The position numbers were made by a program, and so were the translations under genes. DNA of 64,000 nucleotides from Trichoderma breve (taxonomy: Eukaryota; Ascomycota; Sordariomycetes; Hypocreales; Hypocreaceae): contig NC_079237.1 in NCBI RefSeq assembly GCF_028502605.1, positions 124,001 through 188,000 of the forward strand, read 5' to 3'. Below are positions 32,899 through 47,800 of this stretch, piece by piece. Position 1 is the stretch's first letter, and each line of letters opens with the position of its first letter. The notes under the pieces are model-generated. The model had not been told where the DNA came from. It saw nothing but the letters and a program-made list of their open reading frames with translations, and searched no databases.

Positions 32899-35800
32899 TT
32901 AAAAACCAGCCATAAACTCCTCAATAAATTGTCCAACCTTGCGCAAAGACTGCTCTTCCTCCATGACGGCAAAATGGTCAGCTGCTATTACGGTCTGTAC
33001 CTGTAAACGAGCCTGCGGTACGAATTCTGCGTAACCATTGGTTTCGTCACCATCCCAGCTCTCGCCTTGGTTTGGTAAGCGCGGAATAATGAGTGCGTTG
33101 CCGTTGAAGGGGCGTGGCACGTATTCGTTGTGCAGGGTTATGTTGTGGCGGATTTGGTTAAGAAGGCCTTGACGATACTCAACGACTTCGGGCCCAGCCG
33201 CTGTAGCTTCGAGAGTGGTTGGCACCTTGAAGAACTTTTCGCATTCGGCATCGGTTACACCACCAGGCCTCGTCGGAGCACGCTCTCTGGCGGCTGAGTC
33301 GATCAGGACCACACGAACATCGTGCTCCCCTAACTGGCGCAGCTCATTGGCCACTTCATACGCTAACTGGCCTGCAAATGAGAAGCCGGCCAGCAGATAC
33401 GGTCCGGTGGGCTGTTGCCGCCGTATGAGCGCAGAGTGCTCTACTGCCATCGCCTGCAATGAATTGTAATAATCGGGTTGGTGAAAGAAGATATTCTCAA
33501 CTCCAATGAGGTTGAATGAAGGCAAATAGGGCGCCAAGATGCTGTGCTGCTTCGACGTGCCAGTAATAGCGAAGAACGCGAAGATTTGGCGCCGCGGCTG
33601 CGTGCCCAATGGTGCCTTGGGGTTGAAGTACGGAAGCAAGTAGTCGCTCCAATCATCCTCGCGCAGCGACCAGTCAATGTCTTGTGGTCGCCCATGTTGT
33701 TGAGGCAGCACCTGTTGTTCATATGTTGACTTTTCCGGTGCTTGGGCCGTGGGTCGTAGTGTCAAAGCTGTTGCATCATGAACTGGAATGCTGCGCTGTG
33801 CTTTCCATTGTTTGTAGATTTCATGCAGCTTAAGCTGATCTACCTTGCTGTTACCCGTCAACGGTATTGCCGAAACAGGGACAAAACACTTTGGAATCAT
33901 GAAACTTGGTAGCATCTGGTGGGCTTGGGCTTCCGTGCTTGCGAGTGTCTGAGCCATGTTGTCATTGAGCCCGCATCCAGCTGTACCATCTGGGTCCGTG
34001 AGCCCATCATTCGATGAATCCAGTTTGCAGCAGAAAGCAACAAGATTTGAATCCAGTAGAAGTACCACTACGCTGTGGTTTCGAGTTGTAAGAGTTCTCT
34101 CAATTTCTGAAAGCTCCAGACGGCGACCATTAACCTTGATCTGGCGATCTTTCCGCGCATGGTACATTATCTCCCCATTAGAGTCGTATGCTCCTAGATC
34201 TCCTATGCTCTCATTATAAATTAGCCAATGTTAATAATAAGGAATAAGGGAAGAGATTGGTTGTATTAACCTGTGTTATATATGAGACCAGGCCCATATG
34301 GGTTCTCTCGGAAGGCCTTTGTTGTTTCTTCCGGTCGACCGTAATAACCATCTGACAGTTGTCTTCCAGAGCACCAAATTGTCCCAATACTACCCATGGG
34401 AACACGGCGCATGTGGTCATCCAAGATGTGTATTTGTATTCCAATACTTGGGCGTCCTATGCATCGTGGGTCACTCGAAGCGGTGGCGTGTTTCCACGAG
34501 ATTACAACGGCCTCAGTAGGACCGTACGCGTTGATGACTCTGACATATGGTGTCCATCTCTCATACACAGCCTTTGTAGCCATCTCACCTGCTAGGCAGA
34601 GAGATCGAATGCGAGGAAGGCTATCTGGGTATAGGAGAGAAGCAATAGAAGGCGTTGTGTTCAGGCTTGTGGTACCCGATTCTCTTAGCAGCGCTGGAAG
34701 CCTTGATACTGTCTCTGTTTGAGGAGCGAGAACCAGTGTAGCACCAGAATAGATGGCTCCGAATATGTCACTTTGCGAGACATCAAAGACGAGACGCGCA
34801 AAATTGAACACTCGATCGTCACTGCCATATCCAATGGCTTCTGCCATCATTATACCATAACCAACAACTTGACGGTGTGGCATTATCACAGCCTTGGGGG
34901 TCCCCGTAGTTCCACTTGTGAAAAGAATGGCTGCAACATCATCTGAAGTGGCCGTGGATGGAGGCAGGTAGTAGCTGTCGTTTGAAGATTGCGTAGCTGG
35001 GTTGAAGAGTTGTTCAGCTACTATGAAGGGGCATTTGTCATTCCCCAAGAATGTTTGTGGGAGCAACTTTAGAGTACCCTTTGAGCAGATAATGGCAGAT
35101 GGGCTAATCTGCTCAAGTAGCAGTTTAGTACGAGCCTGTGGGTTGTCTATGTCCAGTGCCACATAGGCACAATCCGCTCGGTGTATGGCATGTATAGCGC
35201 AAATGAGTTCAGTGGATTTATCCAGAAAGATTGCAACCCGCGATTTTGGCTCTAGGTTAGCTCCAGCTCGGAGTCTCTTAGCACCTAGCTCGACGATGGT
35301 TGACAAAGCTTTGTAAGTCATGACGACCGGTTTCTGTCCCTTCTTTCGGTATAATTCCACAGCTGATTGATCTGGAGATCTGCTCACACGGCTATGAAGT
35401 AGCTGCGAACAGGTGAGGCCGTCATATTCGATGGGAAAGCGTGGACCAGAAACTAAGTCATCAATCACACGATGATGAGTGGTTTCGAGCAAGTCCATGC
35501 TTTGAAGCGGTCGGGTAGTATCGCGCCTGGCATCTGCAACATACTGGAGCACAATGCCCAGCGTCCCCATCATACGACAGAGTTGTTCTTCATCAATGTC
35601 TTCTCCATGCACACGCGCATCGACTACTATAGTACTTTCCTCACAAGACATATTCAGGAGCACAGGAACATCAGTCACCTCATCCATGTCTTTGAGGGTG
35701 AGATGAAATCCAGACTGAACGATGTTTTCTGATTTGAGTGGCGTGTTGGTAATCAGTGTTGAGTTGAAGAGAGTTTTCTTTCCAGAGAGGCCTTGAATCT

Positions 35801-38800
35801 GCTTTAAGGAAAGCAAATCTTCGTGCTCGGCCATGTCCAAGAAGATATCTGTAACGTGTTCGATAAATTGACACATGTTTTGGTTCCAGTCAACGCACAC
35901 TCGCAGCGGGACAGTGTTGAGGCATGGTCCTACTACGTTTTGTATGCGCTCAATGTCTTCTCCACGACGGCCAGAGACGACACTACCAAGCACAACGTCT
36001 CGAGTAGATAGATAAGTGGATAGAGTGAGGGCCCAGGCAGCGTGGAACAGAATCGGAATTGTCGTATGATTGTAGTGGGCAGCATGTTTGAAGTGTTTGG
36101 GGCTTACAGGGAAACAGAATTGCTGGTGGCGGTCAATAAGAGTTTCGTGGATCGCCTTTTGCATCTCCGTTGGCACCTGGTCCGCTCTCAATGGATTAAC
36201 CAGAATGCTTGGTTCAATATCACGCATCTGTGATTGCCAGAAGTCGTTGCTTGTTGGATCCTGGCGTGCCTTCTCATACCTGGATACGACGATGTCGCTG
36301 AATTGAGTAATTTGGGGCGCCAGTGCCTGACCATTATAGACACTGCGAACCTCATCTAACACTAGACGCATAGAGAAGCCATCTATGAGAGCGTGATGGC
36401 AAGTCCAGGTACAGATAACTTTCTCCGTGGTTGGGGATTTGTGGATGCGAAGTCTGCATAGCTGCTTTGCGAAACCTGGTTGCATGGGCTTCAACTTTTT
36501 GCCTGTTTGTACGAGAGGAGTAGGCAGCGCGGTTGCTTTGAGAATGACTTGCACCAACTGTATGTCGCTATGATGACTTTTCTCATTGTAGGTTGCCTGC
36601 GGGGAGAGCGGCATGAAAATTGTACGAAAGATGGAATGACGCCCCAAGACGACATCCCAAGCATGTTGTACTCGTTGAATGTCAGTATTTGTGTCACTCG
36701 CCTCATAGTTATATGAATGCATGTATGACCGAGATCCAAGGCTGGCTAGAAGCATCGCCGCCTGTCCATCAGTGGCAGGCGCCATTTTTTCGATGTCTTG
36801 GATGTTGAGCTTCCATGCTACAATGCTTTCTTCAATAGCGTCTTTTTGATCTTGCATGCACTCAGGAATGCTGTAGGTGCTATGATCAATAGGCGTCCCA
36901 AGACTCTCAGTAGGCGGCCCGGAAGTGCCACGACCTACGGCGATTCTCTGCACACCGGCAATATCAACCTGTGATTCATCAGCCACGCTGCGTATGCAGT
37001 AGGACCAAGAATCCAGCAGCTGGCGTATCTCATTGGCAGTGTGAATTGCAGTGCTGTAAAAAACGCCAATGTCCAGCTGACCCTCATGAGTCAAACTGCA
37101 TTCAATGTCCAAGATGGAAAACCGTTGATTTGTGGGTGATTGGTACATGCCGAGATCCATCTCTACATTCTCAAAGGAGGTGTAGGACGATGTTCGCGCT
37201 CTCTGCCCCAGATAGTTGAACGTAACCATTCCATCTACAGGAGCTGTTTCAATTGCTGAAGCAAGATTGACGCTGGACATTGCATGTTTTCGCGTCTGCT
37301 GGACCATGGTAGTAAAGTCGTTCACAGATCCTTGTAATGGTACATTGAATGCAATAGGAATGATGCGAGTAAACCACCCAACCGTCCTGGTTAGGTCAAG
37401 CTCCTCCAGCTCCAAGTCGCGACCGTGTGATTCAAAGTGAAGCTCAACCTGATTCATCGGAGGTCTCCGTCTCTGCCAGGTGCTAAGCGCTAGAACTAGG
37501 CCGGCAAGCATCATGTCAACGGGCTCTGTATCTTCACGTCTCAGGTCGAGAGTAGAGACATCTACTTTGACATTCATAAAGCTGCCTGATGCTTCTGTAT
37601 TTTCTGGAAGACGCTTCATCTGTTCCGTGGTAAGGAAGGAGTTATATTCGCGGGCGTGAATTTGAGCTGGAATCTGCCCAGCGATTTGACGCTTCTTGGA
37701 CAAATATTCAGCCCACTCAGGGAAGGATGAGAACTCCGGTTCAATGGAGTCCCCCTGAAGTAGATCCTCTAGGTCGCTCCAAATGACGTGCCAAGAAACC
37801 ACGTCCACGGCCAAATGGTGAGCAAATATCGCACAGTAGAGTTCGTCACCTATTTGAAACCCGCCAACGGCGCAAATCCGCCCGCTGGAGAGATTTAGGC
37901 ACGACTGTAGCTTCGAAAACTCTTCAGGAAGCTCCTCCATAGACGATAAACGCTTTCTCAGGAAAAAGGTATGATTGGTGCTATCATTGGGTATACCGAT
38001 GAATTTTCCATGTTCATGGGTGGCACTTTTCGACACCACTAAACGTAACATCGGGTGGGCTTCGACGATATTAGACCAAGCCCTCTGGAAGTCCTCGTAT
38101 GTGTGCTTCTTGTTCAGCTTAATGATGTGACCTTGATTGAACCAATTTTCATTAGCTCTCTGGGAAGCAAAGAACCAATCAATGATTGGCGTGGGAGGGA
38201 CAAGGTTGCTGACCATCTGACTCTTTGTCTTTGGCAATGACTGTACAGAGCTCTGCAACATACTGCCGTTGTCTGTACTATTCCTGGTAAACCTGCTTGG
38301 GTCTAAAAAATCTGCGAGCGCCGTGATGGTAGGGTTCTGATAAATATCTTTTACTTTAAGCGTAAATCCAGCCTTTGTGAGGACTGATCGAAGCCTAATA
38401 ACAGATATAGAGTCACCGCCCATTGAGAAAAAACTGGCATCCATGGGGAACTGCCGATCTCCGAGGATTTCCTTAAAAGCGCCTTGTATCCTAGTCTCGG
38501 TTGTTGGTGCTGGTGTTGTAATAAGCGGCCGTTCTGTAGGGACCTGTGCTACAGTGCTACTCGAAGCGGATCTCCCTGTAGCGTCAATCCCATTAGGCGA
38601 TTCTTGTGATATCGTCCCGCCAAAGAATAGAGTGAGGGCGCCAATTGTTGGATTTTGGTAGATGTCTTTCACCTTACACTTGAGTCCGGCTTTTGTAAAG
38701 GCTGAACGGAGTTTGATGACAGAAATTGAGTCACCGCCCATAGAAAAGAAATTGCTGTTGTTCTCTAGGGATTTGGTGCCAAGAACTGTATGGAACGCAG

Positions 38801-41800
38801 CACGGACAGCCATCCCGGTTTGGTCACAGGTATCCTGCTCTCTTTTCCCCGGAGCTTGCATCACAATATCTTGAGTTTGGACGCCGATCGTGTTGTCTCG
38901 AATGAGTTCACTCTGATCGACTCGCGATTGTTGAAAAGGCAATGAACTCGGCAATTCTCGACTTAGGTCGTCAATTTTATCAAGCTTCTCATCCGTTGCT
39001 GATTGGGGAAGGTAACCATCGAGAGCTTCTTCTGATAGTTCTCCGATAAGACTCTTGATCATTTTCCTGTCCAGTTTTCCATTGTTATTCATCGGGATAT
39101 CGTTGACCGGAACCCATAAAGAGGGCATAAAATATGCTGGCAATTTATCCTTGACCGAGGCCTGTAACTTTTGTATGAGAGGGCGAAGACCGGCCAATGA
39201 AAGAGGTTTCAAGCTGCCTTTCGTTTGTAGACTTGCATCCGCAAAAATGGCTACAAGGCAATCGCCTGATGGCCGCTTAACCATGATGACAACACTTTTG
39301 CCCTGGTCGAGCACATTGTTCACGGCACTCTCAATGGCTCCCAGCTCAACTCGCAGGCCTCGCAAATTGACCATAGTATCCATACGGCCAAGACAAACTA
39401 TGCTGCCGTCCGGTTCGAAACGCGCACAGTCTCCAGTTAGGTAAATGCGTCCATAATCCTTTGTGTCTACAAAAGCCGCGGCACCCGCCGGTGGCTTCAG
39501 ATAACCGCGCGCAAGCTGATGGCCTCCTATAGCTAGTTGGCCAACCTCTCCTATGCCGACTTGCCTCAGTTTATCATCAAGAACATAGACGAAAACGTTC
39601 TCCAAAGGCCGGCCAATGTTTGATATGTCCGTATCGGGGAAGCATTGTCGACCAAGGACATCGACGGTGGCCTCTGTAGGGCCATAGATATTGAAAAGCG
39701 TGGCCTTGGAAGCCCACACATCTCGACACAGCTCTGTCATGGGCTCTCCGCCAATATCTAGACACTCAACGTCTGGAAGTGCATTTGCATCCAGAGCGCC
39801 AGCAATAGTGGGGGTAGTAGCAATGTGTGTGATTCTCAGCATGGCCATAGTGTCCTGAAGATCGTCCAGCATCCATGACTTGCGACCAATACAAAGAGTC
39901 GCTCCAACAGTCAAGGTGCCAAAAATATCAATGACGGAAACATCAAAAGTCCAAGGTGCCAGCTGTAGGAGCCGCTTGTTCGGAGCCAGACGGTATAACG
40001 GGCGTAATGAGACTGTAGCATTCCGAAGTGCATGATTTTGGATGGCTACTCCCTTCGGTTTTCCTGTAGAGCCGCTTGTGTACAGGACGTAGGCTAAATG
40101 TTCCGGTAGCCGTTTTGTGGTCAATTTGAATGGTTCCGATGACATTGGTAGCGGAGTATCGATATCAACACAGAGTATGCCCTTCGCCTTGAGTTGAGCT
40201 CTAAGCTGTGAAGCTTGTTCAACACGTAGGGGTTCCTTTTCTGGGATAAAAACTACAGCAGCTGGCTCACAGTCTGCTATGATGGTGAGGTTCCAGTCGA
40301 TTGGATTGTTCAGTTCGATGGGTACGTAAGCACCACCAGCCGTCATAATCGCCAAGATTGTAATGATTCGTTCAATGGACGCATCGCCCACAATACAGAT
40401 AGCTTGGTTCAGCATATTTTGAGGGCCAATACGCGTCGACAGGTAGCTAGCCAAGCCTGATATCATATCTACCATCTCCTTGTATGTTATCGAGATTTCA
40501 TTCTCAAAAATCATGGCAGTGGCGGAAGGCCGGGCTTTAGCTTGGTCAAGGATTTGGACGTCGGCAAACGGGGTTGTTTCCACTATGGGATTAGGCATGC
40601 CATGGAACCAAGAAGGGACCTTTGAGACAGGCTGCAGTTCAGACCGAGAGTCTCTCTGAGTCACGCTGGTATCTTTGTGAGATTCACTCTCGCCAGTCGT
40701 TCCATTTGTGGCAACTGTAAGATGATTGAAGGTATTATTATTAGTATAAGCACCTTCAATATCGTTCAAGGAAGCATATGCTCCCAGCTTTTGGATATGA
40801 CGCAAGAGGCATTCGTATTCCTTGCATATCTCCAAGACTTCGACTTCTGAGATGCGATCCGGATTGAACTCAACGCTCATGTCCAACTTTGACTTCCCAT
40901 CTTTTGTCATTTCTCTTGTGATGGTGAAAGCCAACGGGAATTTTGCAGAGAGACCAGGTAGTACTTCTGGGAGAATTCCCTTGCAAGGTTCAACAGTTCT
41001 GGCTTTTTCTCGTGCTCCAACCGGTACATTATGATACGTGAAGATCGTATCGAAGTCGTTGGCACCCCAGCCTATGGACTCCAAAAGTCTCTCAAATGGG
41101 ATACTGGAGTACTCAAGAACCTTGGCGAGGCAATCCTGAAAGTCTCGCAGAGTTTCGGTCATGGAGCATGTGCCCGCCAGTTTTGTGAATCTCACTGGAA
41201 GCGTGTTAATGAAGCATCCGTACAAGTTCTGCTCCCGAGGCCCTCGGCAAGTGGCGGGGATCAAAACTGATGACCCTTCGGTGCCTGACTTGAAACTGAG
41301 AAGAAGTTGGAAAGTAAACAGATAAGCAGCAAAAGGAGTCGATCCCGACTTGTAAGCCCACTGCACTGGATCGTAGTCGAAAATCGTGCTGCGGTTGATT
41401 GTAATAGCATCGGGATAGCTCTCTGTCTCTGGTCCTGGTCTCAGAAATAACCCATGCGAGTTTTCAGGACCAACTAGCAAATTCTGGAAGAATGTTTGAG
41501 CTTCTGCAAGCTTGTTGGATTTGAGCATCTCGTGGTGTCGAGTGGAAAAGTCGATGTACGAACCAGCGTCGACGTTAGCCGTCTCCTTGGAACAAGACTT
41601 GTCTGTCACAGCAGAACACAGCTCTTCCCAAACGCCGGTGATGGTTCGTTCATCGGCGACACAATGGTGAAAATTGATGATTATATACTGTTCACCGTTA
41701 GGGAGAATAATAGCAGTGCATCGCACAAGATGACCTTCGGCAAGGTTGAACTCGCGCATGCATTCTTCGTGGCTAATCCTCGTAACCTCTTCAGCGGCTG

Positions 41801-44800
41801 TCACATCGCTATGGCTGCTAATATCATGGATGGTATATTCCAAGCACTCTGTTTCATCAACGATTTGCAGTAGTTCACTTTCATCTGTGAAATCAAAATG
41901 TGTTCTGAAAATGTCGTGCTCAGTCACAATATCTTGGAGAGCCGCAATAACGCGAGATAAATGGACACCATGAACACGATATGCACTTGGCAGACTGTAA
42001 GTTGAGTCTCCGAGCTGTTCCTGGAGTAGATAGAATCTTTTTTGCATTGAGCTTGCCAAACCGTGTTGTGGACGTTGGAGCATGTCTTTTCCCAATGCCA
42101 CATAGCTTCCGTCGTCAGACTTGTTGTCGCAAGTCTCTGACAAAGCTCTATGAGCGAAATGTTCCACAAGTAATTCCATCGTAGGGCAGCTCATAACGTC
42201 GCGCATGCTGACACTGATATCTGGCTCGTGCCTAATCATATAGGCCATGAATGCCATACATGAAAAAGAATCTAGGCCAAGTTCACGCAAGCTGCTTTGG
42301 CCGTCAATCGACGCGATGCCCAAAGATTTGCATAAAGACTCTCTTATTAATGACTCAAATCTCGCTCTGGCTTCATCATACTTGGACTGTGGGCCATCCT
42401 TTTGGACGAGAGTGTCAACTAGCAGTCGAACAGATGGGCATGCAGTAATGTCTCTCAGGCTGATTTCCAACTCTGGCTCGACGCGAAGTATGCTGGCGAT
42501 AAATGACATTGCAGCGAATGAATCGAGACCAATTTCGCGGAGGTTTTGATCGAGGTCGACAACTGTAACGCCTAAAGCTCTACATAGCGAATCTGTGACG
42601 AGTGACTGCAGCTCTATAGCGCGCTGATTGAGCCCACCAGAGATGTCGATGGGCGTTGAAATGGCTCTATGTTCGTGGCTTGATGTAAGATCCGAAGGAG
42701 GTGGGACTTGAAGCTCGCATGCTTGCTTTGTCAACTTTGTGTTGGAATCAGTTTTCTTGAAAAGTGAGTCCTCGGGAATTATGGTAGATAATATCGAAGA
42801 TATCGATTGACCACCCTGGCAATTGCTCTTGTCGATGACTTTCTCCCACGCCTGTACCAGAATTTTAATATCGTCTTTGGCATACTTCTGCTCATTGAAT
42901 TCAACCAAGACATCCAAACAATCTTTGTGAGCGAAAACATGCCACATAAGGTCAAACATTGGTTTTTCTGAGGTGATGAGGTCCAAAGTCATATCAGTCA
43001 TATCGGATGACATATCATCATATGACTGAGCATCGTGCATGATAAATTGAATCATGAAATTGGCTGTGTCCAGGCCACAAGCAGAAGCCACCTTGTTGAT
43101 GGCCATGTCTGACTCCAAGGCAAAATCCACTCCTTCGCGGATCTGCTTTGTGAAGTCCTCAAGTGAATCTTCACTACCTAGCCGACTGCGTAGGAACGCT
43201 GTATGAGTGAGGTTGCCCAATACGCTCCTACAGAGATGGGGTGGTAACATCCCACGACTTGAAATGGGAATTATGGTGGTAACATCATCAGATTGTGTAT
43301 AACGGTGAAGAATCGCGTGAAAGCAGCTGAGAAGATGTACAAATGACACATTGTCTTTCCCTCCTTCCACCGTCGGCAATGACAGAGCATACCTTAGTTG
43401 ATCGTAAGAGCCCTCATAGTGAGATTCCGTATCAATTCCTATTGCTCCGGACATCCGCTGTTTCCATTCGCTAAGGTGGCTTTCGTCGTGGCAGTTTGTT
43501 GTTTGAGCAGCATGGAGAGCGATGGAAGAAGTGCCTTCAAAAGCACACGGGTCGGAACTGCCTCTACCGGCGCATCGGATGAGATTAAATAGCTGGATGC
43601 TAGTAAACTCATCCACAATAATGTGGTGTATTGTTGAGTGAAGGACAGTAGTCCTGCCATCAGCGATGAGATGGAATATGGCCAGAGGACCATGTCTTAG
43701 GTCAATTGTTGCACAGTTATGTGGTATAAACCTTGCTCGCAAGTCGTCTATATCGATATGTGAAATCCGAGAAATTTGTACCGCAACGAGAGTCTTATCA
43801 TGAACGACTTGGTACAGCTTCCCTGCAGAGAGATCAAACTCGAATGTCGTCCTGAACATCTCAAGGCGGTGGATAACGTCTAGGAGTCCAGACAACAGGG
43901 CGTCTGCAGTGACATCTTCGAAGCGCCATACGCGCTGAACATTGTACGTCGTATCTTGTAAGCGTTCCTGAGCTACCCACATAGCCAATTGACTCGGAAG
44001 GGCCAAAAGTCTACCAGTACGCCTGATAGGTGTCTTCGTAGACTTTTCATCCAAGGCCCGGGTCGGCGACACATTTTCCACATCTGAAGCCACACTGACA
44101 ACGTCGTGGTCAGATGAGACGGCCGACGGTGAAGCCGTGCCAACCAGATCAGCGATTCCGGCCGCCGTAGCGATGTTGCGTAGCTGACGATATGTTAAAT
44201 CAGGAAGATGAAACTTGGTACATAGTGAATGCTTAAGTCGCATAAAACCGAGTGAATCCAAGCCCAAGTTTGCCAATGGCGCGTTTACATCGAGCACCTT
44301 TGTCCCAAGAACATTCTCAATAATCGCAGTAACTGCGGATATCTTTGCTGAATCATTTTGAGACACATTGCTTGAGCAACGGCCGCCAGGTTTCGATGCA
44401 ATAACATTATCCAGAAGTGTTGACAGTCTTTTTCGATCAACTTTGCGGCTTGCTAAGAGAGGGATCTCTTTCACTTGGTGGATAACTGGGCGTAACCGTT
44501 CGGGGAGCCTTTCTCGACACAAAGTCATGAGCCGGTTCACATTGAGATTATTGTCCCGGCCAACGACCAGCGCGTCTATAGATCTCCCATAGCTCGCGAC
44601 AACAGCAGAACATACAACATCCGGGTCTGCGTTCAGAACTTCCTCAATTTCTTCAGGCGCTATTCTCATGCCCGAAACCTTCATTTGATGGTCTACGCGG
44701 CCAAGGATGCGTATATGTGGCTTCCCATCTTCCCCTATATGAGAATAATAGGCGCGATCTCCTGTTTTGTAGAATTTGAAGTCACCAAATCCATGGACCG

Positions 44801-47800
44801 TCGTAAGAGCCGCCTGGGTGGCAAGGCTATTGCCTTCATACCCGACGAAAAGCTGTTTCCCTGCAATCACAATCTCACCAGGTTCATTGATATGGCAGAT
44901 TTCGCGGCGTTCGTTGACAACCACTACCAAGTTTCCTGGAAGAGCTGTATAGGTAATTTCGTCGATAGGGTAACGACTCGGGCGGAAAGTGAGGACTTGG
45001 ATTGCCGCTTCTGTTGGACCGTATGCAGCAACGATATCAACTTGCTTCGCCCAGATATTAAGAAGATCTGGAACCATCATTTCTCCTCCAAGGATGATAG
45101 TCTTGAGGCTGGGGACTTGATCCGGTGATACAGTTCGGAGGACTGTTGGAGTGAGATGAATCCAATTAATCCGGAGACGGTCTATGTGCCCAATGAGGTC
45201 CGATTTCAGTTCATCGTCGTGGAGAAGAAAGAGACAAGAACCGGAAGAGAGAGAGCCCCAGATATCGATCGCGCTAGCGTCAAAGACATAGTTTGCAAAT
45301 AACAGGATGCGAGACGATGGTTCAAAGTTATACAGTAGCTGAACCGCTTGAACTGCGCTGGCGACAGCACCGTGTGTGAGTGTACACGCCTTTGGGCTAC
45401 TAGTGCTTCCAGATGTGAACATAACGTAACATGCCATATCAGGATGTAATGTAGGCAGCAAGGATACCGCATCTTTAGAAGTACGAGTCTCAGCGTTAGC
45501 CAGCAGAGTTTGGATGTTGTCAATCACGAGTATTTGTGGATGACCCCAGGCGGATAGGCTCGCCAACTTTGGGAAACCGTTCTCGTTTGTGATTATTAGG
45601 CCTGCTCCGAGCCTCTTAATTGCGAAAGATATCCGGTGGCTTGGTGCGTCGAACTCAAGTGGGCAGTAGGCACGCCCACTCTTCAAGACTGCAAGCATGG
45701 CAATGACCATCCATGGACTCTTCTCAAGAACAATCGGAACAATTTTGGAATTGCTATCGTCTTGACGTGAGAGGTAGATAGCCAGTCGGTCGGTAAGATC
45801 ATCCAACTCCGCAAAGGTCAACCATGACGAGTGAGTTGCTAAAGCTTTGCGTTGTCCATGTTTAGCAACACACTGGCGAAAAAGTGACACCAGGGTCTCC
45901 TGCGGTCCAGACTGCTGGCTCAAATTCACTGCTTGTTGTAAGACCAACTGCTTCTCTGAATAGTGATAATCGCAGCTTATACTAGACAGGCTGCATTCAT
46001 CGAGAGTCGGATGTGAAACAATGTTGCTCAATATGGTGGAGAAACGATCAAGAACTCGTCTAACTGAGCCAGAGTGATGTCGTGCTTCATCAAACTTGGC
46101 AATAATCTTGACTTCAGTCTGTCCAGGCTCGACAACAACAACGAATGGAAGACTCGATACTTCTCGTCCATCCACTGAATTAAGCCGAATGTTGCTGCCG
46201 AAGTGGAGTTGTGGCTCGCTAGCATCTGGGTGATTCTCAAACACCAGGAGAGCGTCGATGTCGCATTCGGGCTTTTCGAAACAGCGCAAAATGTCTGTTG
46301 TAGAAACACAATCGTGCTCTGACATTTTGGTGAACATTCTATACGTAGCTTGGAGGCTTTTATGGACGCTAGTAGTCGAGGAAAGAGCCACAACGCATGG
46401 AATTGTGTTCAAGAAGTTTCCAATAGCGTTGATATCGTCTACTATTTGTGATCTTCCGCTGGTGACCGTCCAGAATCCGACACGAGTAGACGGCCTGTGA
46501 CCAATCCAAGAGCCTTCAAGAGCAAGCGCAAAGGCCAATTGTACGATAGTAAAAGGGGTCACACCAAAAGCTTCAGCGCGTGCTTGAAACTCACTGCTCA
46601 AAATAGCAGTTTGAAGAGCCGCTTCTATCCTTTTGTGTGACGGCCTTTCCATAACGTGTTCTCGCTGTGGAAGCTGTGGCAACTGAACCCCTGCAAGGTA
46701 TTGTCTCCATAGGTCCTCAGACGCACCCCTATCACGCGTCAATTGCTGCGTGAAGTATTCAGCATTCGATCTGCTGGTTTTCAGCGGCAAGGTTCCCGAA
46801 TAGGCCTCGCCAAGCTGCTTCAACAGAGTAGTTGTGCTCCAACCATCGAAAACAGCGTGGTGACATGTAAAGATAAGTGTATACTCGCAAGGACCTCTCT
46901 CAACTAGGGTCATTTTGTGGATATTCGTAGTGGCTCCGATTCCTACTTTTCTATCATGATCCAGGAGGTCCTCAAACATTTCCGATGACGGGAGGGGAAG
47001 CTGACGGCTTTCGAACAAAGGAATGCGTGCGTTTTGCTTCAGCTCCACCGCCAAATATGCCACTCCGGGTACATGACCACGTTCCAAGGGCACAAAAATG
47101 GTGCGGAGTGAAGGATTTGCATTGCATACTGCACTCCATGCTTTTCTCAATTTCATCTCTTGTACTGGTCCTTCGAGGTGGAGGATAAGTTGACTATGGT
47201 ATACGCCTGAATTGGAGTCTAGTAAAGACTGCTGAACCATGGATGACTGCATGGCAGTAGGCGGATATACAACGTCCACCTCGCTCTCGTTGATACCTGC
47301 TGCCGCAATCTCTTGTGATAGTTCTAAGGTATTCATAAAGGATTCCACGTGTCGAAATATGCCAGTAAATTCTTCATCATCAACATCAGTAGTGGAGACA
47401 GATTGTCCGGATATACTGAGAGCAGTGAATTCGGTAGCTCCAGGCAATTTCACAAATGAGGATCCTGAACTTGTTGGCGTAGAGGGCATCGAAGAGGGCG
47501 GCGTGAGACCGGAAGCTTCATCTGTCGGTTCGTCATCCGATGATAGCACGTTTGACAGCAGAGAAGAGTTATCATAAGCAAGGACATCGTGAAGTTGTGA
47601 GAGGCTGGGATTGGATCGCATCTTCGCCACAGTACAACCTCGAATGCCTAATTTCCGCGCTCGGGCACAGAAACGAATAGCCGACACGCTATCGCCGCCC
47701 GTCTTGAAGAATGACCTATGAATGTCAACTTGTGCCTCATCGATAGGTAAAATCTCCGTCCAGGCGATGATGAGGGATTGCATTAATTCATCGTTCAGTC

